A stretch of DNA of 64,000 nucleotides from Telmatactis stephensoni. Its lineage: Eukaryota; Cnidaria; Anthozoa; Actiniaria; Isophelliidae. The notes beneath the pieces were generated by a model. That model was not told the origin of the DNA. It ran no database searches and was given only the letters and a program-made list of their open reading frames with translations. The position numbers were made by a program, and so were the translations under genes. Where the stretch lies: positions 124,001 to 188,000 of the forward strand of contig JALIZF010001867.1 in NCBI GenBank assembly GCA_029948255.1. Reading direction: 5' to 3'. Shown one piece after another: positions 56,696 through 64,000 of the stretch (positions are counted from its first letter, which is position 1; the number at the start of each line of letters is the position of its first letter).

Positions 56696-59600
56696 TTATT
56701 TGGGTTCAACGTAGTTAGCAGGGAACATTCCATATTTGCCGGTGCGTTGTACTCTTCCTTCCATCCAGCCCTCATCAATTCGATGGACATTACTGATAGT
56801 GTCACCTTCCAAGATACTTACTTCGTCATTATCGGACGCTGTGTAGTCATACATGGCAATGTAGGTTGATGGCTGTTATCATGAAAGCAAATAAACAACG
56901 TTATAATAGTCGTTTAATACTAAAAAACCTAATTTAACGGCATACATAAATTTAAATTTAAGTTATATATACGGAACCAAGAAAAAGATACGAAATGCCA
57001 TTTTACTAGTAAGAGCCAGGGGCGGATCCAGAATTACCTTCAGGAGGGGGTGCACCGTCTTTTGGAGGGGGTGCACCATCATCTAAATTGGAAACCGCCG
57101 AGAGTATATTTTGGAAAAATATTGAGGAAAAAGGACTTCTCAAGAAGCGATGCGCACCCCCTGCACCTTCCCCTAAATCCACCCCTGGAGCATTAAAACG
57201 TACTGGTCGTCCTCGGGATACTGGTGGTGCAACTCTACCAGCAACAGCCTGACGAGGGTCACGATCTAGAAAAAAACCCGGAAAACTCAAAAGAAAATAA
57301 ATGCATTTCATTTTAATTTCTGATTTTTGAAGTTCTATCAGTTGAGTGTTGACCTCTAACAAGACTTTAGGAATGGGTAACTAACAAATAGCATCATCAA
57401 TATGACTTGTAGCAACAACTACAGCACGACTTGCAACAGCATATCACCAACACGACTTGCAACAGCATATCACCAACACGACTTGCAACAGTATAACCAA
57501 CACGACTTGCAACAGCATATCACCAACAAGACTTGCAACAGTATCACCAACACGACTTGCAACAGCATATCACCAACAAGACTTGTAACAGTATCACAAA
57601 CACGACTTGCAACAGCACATCACCAACACAACTTGCAACAGCATTTCACCAACACGACTTGCAACAGTATCACAAACACGACTTGCAACAGCATATCACC
57701 AACACGACTTGCAACAGCATATCACCAACACGACTTGTAACAGCATATCACCAACACGACTTGTAACAGTATCACCAACACGACTTGCAACAGTATCACC
57801 AACACGACTTGCAACAGTATCACAAACACGACTTGCAACAGTATCACAAACACGACTTGCAACAGCATATCACAAACATGACTTGCAACAGTATCACCAA
57901 CACGACTTGCAACAGCATATCACCAACACGACTTGCAACAGTATCACAAATACGACTTGCAACAGCATATTACCAACACGACTTGCAACAGTATATCACA
58001 AACATGACTTGCAACAGTATCACCAACACGACTTGCAACAGTATCACCAACACGACTTGCAACAGTATCACAAACACGACTTGCAACAGTATCACAAACA
58101 CGACTTGCAACAGTATCACCAACACGACTTGCAACAGCATATCACCAACACGACTTGCAACAGTATCACCAACACGACTTGCAACAGCATATCACCAACA
58201 CGACTTGCAACAGTATCACAAACACGACTTGCAACAGCATATCAAAAACACGACTTGCAACAGCATATCACCAACACGACTTGCAACAGCATATCACAAA
58301 CATGACTTGCAACAGTATCACCAACACGACTTGCAACATCATCATTAACACGACTTGCAACACTATATTACCAACGCATCTTGCAACACTATCATTAACA
58401 CGACTTGCGACATCACGACTTGCGCAGCATCACCTGCACGAACGACTTTGCAACAGCATCAACTTTGAAGCTACGGAAAGACTTGTTATAGTAAGCAACA
58501 GCTATATTAACAGAATCGGCAGGCACCATTTTCAGCTAAATATATGTGCCACCCACATATCATTTACTCGGTATCCACCATTAATTATAAAGACCGACAA
58601 TGTCAATATCGCACTATCTCAGTGTAGTATTGTTATTTGGTATTACGTACCTCCATGGTGCGAGCCATACTCGTTTCTGTAAGCGATACCACTAACATTC
58701 TGGGACACTTGTATATTTCGTCTTGTCTCAGGGATCATCACTAATTGCAGTATAGTGACCCTTTTTCTCTATTGAATTCTCTGGTGTACTCGACCTAGCA
58801 TAATAAGAACAGTTATTTTTATTCAATGTCATTGTATTGGCACCGTTCAGCCCACCTGTTCAGCTATTTGAATAACACAAAAGCTTTTTGTACAGTCAAA
58901 TTAGTTACTGTACATTCCCGAATATTAATAAGCAAGAAAGCGTTGCAAATTCGATTAATACTGAATACCAAAGAAAACCGAACACACTTCAGTTTGACGT
59001 TTTCTTAAACGAAAGTTAAAAGGTTAAACTATAACTATATGAATAACAGCGCAAGTTTACCTGGCTTTGTTGTTTTGTTTGCTTACTTAGTCGTTGGTTT
59101 TCCACAGTGTCTGCAATAACGGTATGTTTGGTCATCGGATAATGTCTAAAATATAAATTGAATCCAGTAGTTAATAAAACTGATATAACGACTATCAAGG
59201 CTGTCTACTCTGATAAATAGTCTAGGTCCACACGTATTACTGTCACGAAACTATACGGAAATATTTGAAATGCTTGTCATAAACACATTTTTCTTGAGTC
59301 TGTCCATATGTAGGATTGTGAAGTTATGCAAAGCTGGTGTAAAACTGACGCACGAACAGACTGAGAGCAGGAGGAAAGCCAATAAAATGCAAACATGTTT
59401 GTAACAGATATCACCTGACTGCAAACCACTTCAGTGGTCTTGATTTCACGATAGAGCTTTTCTAAACACTTCAAAATCTAATGGTGACATTATGAAGACA
59501 GTTTTGAAAGACTTGTCGATGCATCGTTACGATGCTCGAGGCAATTTTGACGTTCTAAAGTAATACAAATATTGTTAGCATTATGTGGAATTACTTACGC

Positions 59601-60339
59601 TTGACAGTAGGGATATTTATTGTAACCCTTATAATTCTTCATCGTCAGGGTCATGTTGCAAACTGTACATGTAAAACAACCTTTATGCCAAGTACTTTGG
59701 GAAAATAGAAGAAAAACGCGTAAATACTATAGAATATTATTCACATTGAATTGATAAACCAAAATTACTATGTATGGTAGATCGCTTTATATTGACGTTT
59801 AGCAACAAGTACGCGAGAGAATTTATTATTTACTCATTCTTTTGATTCTCTTAATGTCAAAGCCATCGACGCAGAACCGAAATGCATTAACTCAAGTATA
59901 TATGGAAGCATATTAGTATGGTCAACATATCGTTTAACCTGAAAAATTCGGCCTCCTGTACCATCTTTTTGACTATAATTAAAAAGCTATCAATCGTCCG
60001 TATGCAAACAGCGGTTCGTGGCCTTATTTCCATCACAAAACAGACGTGACAAAGCATTTGGACGTTCTAATCAGTTAAAATTGGACAGTTCAATCTGAAA
60101 CCACTTCGAATTCAAGTCCAAACTGAGTTAGAATTTCTAAAGCAATTTCAAAAATGTTCTCACGCTTTCGCGCGAAAATTTGACTTATGCGACGCGGTTG
60201 TTGGCGGGCGAATATGCAACACTACAGCTTTAGCTCCTTCAGCCAAAGGTATTCCAATTTCCAACTTTACCTTATCGAGACAGCTCAGTTTCTCCACTGG
60301 ATAAACGATTTTAAGGCATTTTGCACATTGTGGGTTCAT
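56696..60339 (-). CDS. LASP1: LASP: LIM and SH3 domain protein (three extra bases)
   Basis: LASP proteins bind actin through nebulin-like repeats and recruit partners through SH3 at focal adhesions and the cortex. Exons, minus strand: 60339-60271, 59694-59599, 59145-59061, 58794-58651, 57265-57204, 56872-56696; about 209 aa. Seen: a LIM domain with exact spacing C5-x2-C8-x17-H26-x2-C29-x2-C32-x2-C35-x17-C53-x2-H56; LASP signatures [11 protein letters not shown] and [13 protein letters not shown]; a nebulin-type [12 protein letters not shown]; a linker [14 protein letters not shown]; and an SH3 with [23 protein letters not shown] and [11 protein letters not shown] at the C-terminus. One extra base at 59694 (first base of the exon), one at 58758 and one in GGG 58731-58733 disrupt the literal frame. 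Removing all three makes every exon phase agree. Confidence 0.94.
57014..57191. mobile_element. MITE with CCAGGGGCGGATCCAG-type ends
   Basis: CCAGGGGCGGATCCAG at the left is an imperfect complement of CTAAATCCACCCCTGG at the right. GAGGGGGTGCACC near 57046 and 57070 pairs with GCGCACCCCCTGC. It lies just beyond the donor of the LASP linker exon, so open frames running from that exon into the repeat are artefacts. Confidence 0.75.
57396..58430. repeat. Minisatellite of 24-26 bp units, about 40 copies
   Basis: The unit CACGACTTGCAACAGTATCA plus CCAA (24 bp) alternates with CACGACTTGCAACAGCATAT plus CACCAA (26 bp). A few variants carry CACAAA, ATTACC or TGTAAC. It fills most of the LASP intron between the nebulin and linker exons. 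The long plus-strand frames of TCNSI/HDLQQ repeats are translations of the repeat, not proteins. Confidence 0.97.
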
Positions 60340-61758
60340 TGTACGGCGATGAAGAGTAATTCCACAAGGAATGAAGCACCGAAAACGGAAAATATTTCGA
60401 TCTCCGACGGACTCCTCGGGCTCGCTAGCTCTCTGTTAGTATGCAAAAACAAGTGTCACAGTGTCGTGACTGTGTGACGTCGCGCTTTTGCATTGATGCA
60501 TGAGAAAATGATTTCACCAATAACACTAGACTTTATCGTTAACTGATACTTTATCCTAAAAAAAAATCAATAAATGTACGTTTTTTTCTGATCTCATGAA
60601 TGAATCGTTTAACATAGTTTTCCGAAAAATTCAATAACAAGAAATACAATCACAAATAATTGAGTTATTAGTCGTTTGCAAATTATTGTTGAAAAAGGTA
60701 ATGTAAGTTTTAGCCCAGTAGGATTTAGCCAAATCCCTCTGTCTTTAAAAAGAATTACGTTCCCGGTATTTATGGGATCAAAAAAAGTACATACAAGCTA
60801 GCCATATGAAAATTAGACTCTTTTGACTTTTAGTAAATCCTTCGGCATCTTTTCAACGATATGATGTGACCCATTTGAAGTATTGACAAGTATTGGAGTA
60901 TTGTTTGTATTGACATTTTTTTTTTTCCTATTGCATTTTTCCTGTAAATAAATTCAGTTTTCCAACATGATAATTAATTATTTATATTAATATTCTTCCG
61001 TCTGTGTATGAAGCAATGTTTGTAAATAGTATCAATTTTCCTTTCAGAAAAATTGTTCTTAGTCTCAGATATTAAATTCCATCCTCAAGATCGACATGAC
61101 AAAGCCGCTTCTTGAGTGTTCTCAAAAGTGGAGAGGCTTAGAAAAAAGACAAAACAGAAAGGGAGAGAAAAGGATAAGAAACGAAACGAAAAAATTGAAA
61201 GAAAACAGAAAAAGAAAACACTTCTTTTAACATACTGATATAAAACGTTTATTTTTGCTTGTTCTACTGATTCAGAAAAAGTAGTTCCAACATTCATTTT
61301 ATGGTCTCAGTAAAAATTCCTTGGTAGTTTTGGATGTACCTATCCCAGCAAAAAAAATAACCGATAGCCCCAAAACTAAAGTTCATTCAGCACTTTTGAA
61401 ATGCAGAAAACAATAATTACTAGTAATCTTCAGTATGTAATCCATGTTTTGATATACTGTTCTTATAAGCAGCCATAAATAGAAATCACGTCCAGTCTTC
61501 AAGCTTGCAAGACAATGATCAAGTGCCTCCACTGGAGGTCATTCCTGCCTGATCAATCTGTTATTCAAATATTTTCATTTAGCACCATGAATTTTTTAGT
61601 CTCATTTTGTACTAATTGCTGTAATTTTCAATTCCCTTTTTAGCTTCCTCAAGGCAACAATTTATTATAGGTGTTTCATTTCTCCATGTCAAATATCTTC
61701 CATTTTATTTGATGATTGAAATGGCACTGATGATCTACCACCCTGAAACTCTTTTCCT
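60340..61758. other. LASP promoter region and intergenic DNA
   Basis: Immediately upstream of LASP lies a higher-GC stretch with GTGACGTCGCGC (about 60474-60485). The rest is AT-rich. Two poly(A) signals belonging to the next minus-strand gene lie at the right end. No gene seen. Confidence 0.5.
61661..61709 (-). terminator. Poly(A) signals of the right-edge gene
   Basis: TTTATT at 61661-61666 and 61704-61709 reads AATAAA on the minus strand, 50-100 nt past the stop codon at 61759. The close spacing supports 61759 as the true 3' end of that reading frame. Confidence 0.5.
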
Positions 61759-62775
61759 TCAAAATGGAGGAGGGGGTGGTGGTGGAGGTGAGCTTGGTGC
61801 TGGTTCTGGGGGAGGGGGAGGGGGTACAGCACTTTGCCCTCCCCCACTGTAACCAGTAACAGGAAATCCTGTGAACATTCCACTAGTTGGCTGTGCATCA
61901 GATGGAGGGGGAGGAGGGGGTGGTGGTGGCGGCTCAGTTTCTTTGGGGGGTACTGGTGGTGAGGGTTTTGCAGAACTTGAAAGTCTTGATTTATCTAGTA
62001 GTCCAAGTGTAGGGGATGGAGGAATTAGTTTATGACTTGAGGAATGTGAAGAATGATGTGACATATGAGGGGCTACACCATGATGTGAGGAATGACCCTT
62101 GTGACTTGGCTTGATTTGTGCTGGATGATGCCCATGATGCTTTGATGAGTGGCTTGAACTTTTATGAGAAGAACTGTGGCTTGGCTTTCCATGTTGTTTC
62201 AACCCTGGTGATGATGAATCAGAAGAATGAGAGGTCCGGCTACTTTTGTGTACTGAAGAACTACTATGGGGTCTAGAGGAATGGTGTGTTGATTTGTGTT
62301 TCTTTGAAGGTATTCCATCTTCATGTGAACGATGTTTGTGTTTAGAGCCTACAGATGATGATGATGGTGGTGGTGGTGGTAGTCCACTAGAATTCCTTGA
62401 AGCAGTTGTAGTTGAAACTTTGGCATCATTAATTGATGATGATGACTGACTAGAAGTTGTTGGAGCAGCAGCATATTTAGTTGTCAATGGAGGAAGCACG
62501 GGTAATGTTACAACTGTAGTTGAAGTAGCCACACTTGCTCCTTCTGATGTCACCGTACTACTCTTGACTTCAACATGATTAGTTTCTTCTTGTTTGATTT
62601 TTTCTTTCTTCGGCACTTCTTTTGATAAATCATTTTTAACTACGGTATCTCTAACTTTTTTGGTTAAATCATTTAATAAAGTGTCATTGTTACTACTATC
62701 ATTGCCATCATGTCCTTTTGATAAACTTCCTGGTCCATCATTGGTTCGTAAAGGTCTTGGAATGGTATTGGAACC
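61759..62775 (-). CDS. Last exon of an unrecognised Ser/His/Pro-rich protein (partial)
   Basis: An acceptor TTTGTCTTTGTAG precedes a 1,017-nt open exon in phase 0 that ends in TGA, giving 338 residues. It starts GSNTIPRPLRTNDGPGSL and continues with an Asn/Asp/Lys-rich stretch containing VPKKEKIKQEE. A long Ser/His/Lys region follows (for example HSSKHHGHHPAQ and repeated SSHKSS), then a C-terminal set of polyproline runs (PPPPPPPPPP, PPPPPPEPAPSSPP) ending in PPF. No catalytic fold is visible. Such tails are common in nuclear transcription or RNA-processing proteins (for example cyclin T), but I do not recognise the family. Upstream exons lie to the right, probably beyond 64000. Low-complexity Ser/His/Pro sequence makes any name unsafe. 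Confidence 0.7.
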   Translation of the reverse strand, partial: GSNTIPRPLRTNDGPGSLSKGHDGNDSSNNDTLLNDLTKKVRDTVVKNDLSKEVPKKEKIKQEETNHVEVKSSTVTSEGASVATSTTVVTLPVLPPLTTKYAAAPTTSSQSSSSINDAKVSTTTASRNSSGLPPPPPSSSSVGSKHKHRSHEDGIPSKKHKSTHHSSRPHSSSSVHKSSRTSHSSDSSSPGLKQHGKPSHSSSHKSSSHSSKHHGHHPAQIKPSHKGHSSHHGVAPHMSHHSSHSSSHKLIPPSPTLGLLDKSRLSSSAKPSPPVPPKETEPPPPPPPPPPSDAQPTSGMFTGFPVTGYSGGGQSAVPPPPPPEPAPSSPPPPPPPPF

Positions 62776-64000
62776 CTACAAAGACAAATAAAATACTATC
62801 TACAGAAGATGTTTTGATTTTTTTTTAATAATTGATACACTTCAGAGCAGATTTCATTCGATGAAATGGACCATAGAGTATATTGCTAGTCCACCATCTT
62901 GAACCAGCAGAAATAAAGTACTGACCTAAACAAACTTTTTAAAAAAGTTTGTCTCTGTTCACTTTTGCTTACACAGAGCAAACACAAAGCAAGCATAGGT
63001 TTGCTTTAGGCAAGTGCAGAACAAATGCAAATAATTAGCATCTTCTGTGTGTTTGCTTTGGGCAAACTCAACTCAGTTAACAGTCCCAAAATGCCACACA
63101 GTCAATTCAAGATGGCAGACTAGGGTTATAAAATTTAATGTGTAGTCTTGTGATGTTATGAGATTGATGTTATTTTATGTATTGTAACATGATGTGCCAG
63201 GCCATACCACAACACCCTGTGCCACAGTTTTTCAGGACAGTCATATGAAATTTACTTTAAGACATACTCTTCTGGATAGACATGTATTATGATTTTTACT
63301 ATAACAATAATATGAGTGTTATTCGACATTTTGATGTCGCTGACATCATTTTCAAGATTTATTAATTATGTATTATGAGGCAAAATATTCTTACTATAGT
63401 AATGGAATTAATCTTCCTCTTCAATTTGCTGGGGCATTTTTCAATAATATTAATAAATTCTTGTGCTATATCTACAAGAACAAAATAAATCACATCTTTA
63501 GATACGTCTATCATAAATATCACAACAAAAATAAACAAAACTATACACACCATCTAACAATTCCTTTGTCACATCTGCATGCATGTACTCCCACCAATGC
63601 TTATTGTCATTAGAAGGTGGAATCTAAATATTTACACAAGAGGTATATTAAGTGATTTTTTTTTTTATTAAGTGATAGTTACCATAACAACAATAGTTTT
63701 TTTCATTTTAAGGGACAGTTGCCATAACAACAGAAAGCCTGTTTTGAGAAAATGTTGTTATCATAACAACATACAATAGTGTTTACCTCATAGTTGCACC
63801 ATTTGCAAGCCAGGTGAATGCAAGCACATGCAACAACTGTTGGCTTGTATTGCAAACACAATGTTGTCAAGTGCAAGCTATAGGATAAAAGTTAACACTA
63901 CAATAAGTACAAGTTTCACCTTGGCCTAATAACGTATCATAAATGACTGTCCCAAGTACACATAAGCTACTCATCTACAAAGCCAATATTATTGTTGAGT
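62776..64000. other. Intron of the right-edge gene, repeat-bearing
   Basis: No further exon was recognised on the minus strand up to the window edge. It contains GCAAACACAAAGCAAGC-type repeats near 62985-63070 and three GTTACCATAACAAC-like motifs at 63675-63775. Confidence 0.45.

Noticed and set aside
57006..57362. Minus-strand 118-codon frame containing [14 protein letters not shown]
   Set aside because: Only 57204-57265 is a real LASP linker exon; the rest is MITE and intron read-through.
58653..58678. A 26-nt LASP microexon (NEYGSHHG) after CTTACAG
   Set aside because: It would leave only a 13-nt intron before it. With the two extra bases removed the exon reads straight through, so it is part of the nebulin exon.
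57402..58682. Long plus-strand frames of [18 protein letters not shown] repeats (up to 232 codons)
   Set aside because: They are open in several frames only because the 24-26 bp minisatellite lacks stops. They lie antisense in a LASP intron.

Overview
This is a 64 kb stretch of animal nuclear DNA, AT-rich, with spliced genes separated by kilobases of repeat-laden sequence. Six metazoan gene families are recognisable from spliced conceptual translation: an atypical kinesin KIF26/VAB-8, the Cdc7 activator DBF4, the F-box/LRR protein FBXL7, the CCA-adding enzyme TRNT1, a Ral small GTPase and a LIM-nebulin-SH3 LASP protein. A seventh gene enters from the right edge and is not recognised. Short introns in the KIF26 motor block and abundant short foldback (MITE-like) elements suggest an invertebrate, perhaps an anthozoan cnidarian such as a stony coral. 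That assignment is inference; the species cannot be read from the window.

Layout. 1-1119: no gene seen. 1120-21493 (+): KIF26, about 17 exons with long N-terminal introns, a motor domain split over eight short exons (11111-14338) and one 3.25 kb exon (16261-19511). 21.5-25.0 kb: repeat-rich space between convergent genes. 33913-25012 (-): DBF4, six short conserved exons, then a 2.7 kb terminal exon for an acidic, Ser/Lys-rich tail. 41040-35602 (-): FBXL7, a 31-nt coding first exon and a 2.4 kb second exon. 41-47 kb: MITEs and low-complexity DNA. 47007-49215 (+): TRNT1, two exons. 51046-51908 (+): Ral, two coding exons. 54.9-55.7 kb (-): relic of a non-LTR reverse transcriptase. 60339-56696 (-): LASP, six coding exons, with a roughly 1 kb minisatellite in its fourth intron. 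62775-61759 (-): last exon of an unrecognised Ser/His/Pro-rich protein.

The genes are unrelated in function (cell-cycle kinase activation, tRNA maturation, GTPase signalling, actin scaffolding, ubiquitin ligation, an atypical kinesin). Nothing suggests an operon or a shared pathway.

The most striking pattern is that three of the six genes (KIF26, DBF4, LASP) carry many frame breaks. Nearly all resolve as one extra base, often in a homopolymer, while splice sites, exon phases and domain spacing are intact. FBXL7, TRNT1, Ral and the large KIF26 exon, over 7 kb of coding sequence, have none. Uncorrected insertion errors in the assembly are the likeliest cause, but the clustering deserves a check. 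I did not find a convincing undescribed gene system; the remaining interest lies in the foldback repeat families, a tRNA-like foldback, a CCAAT-type array and the minisatellite.
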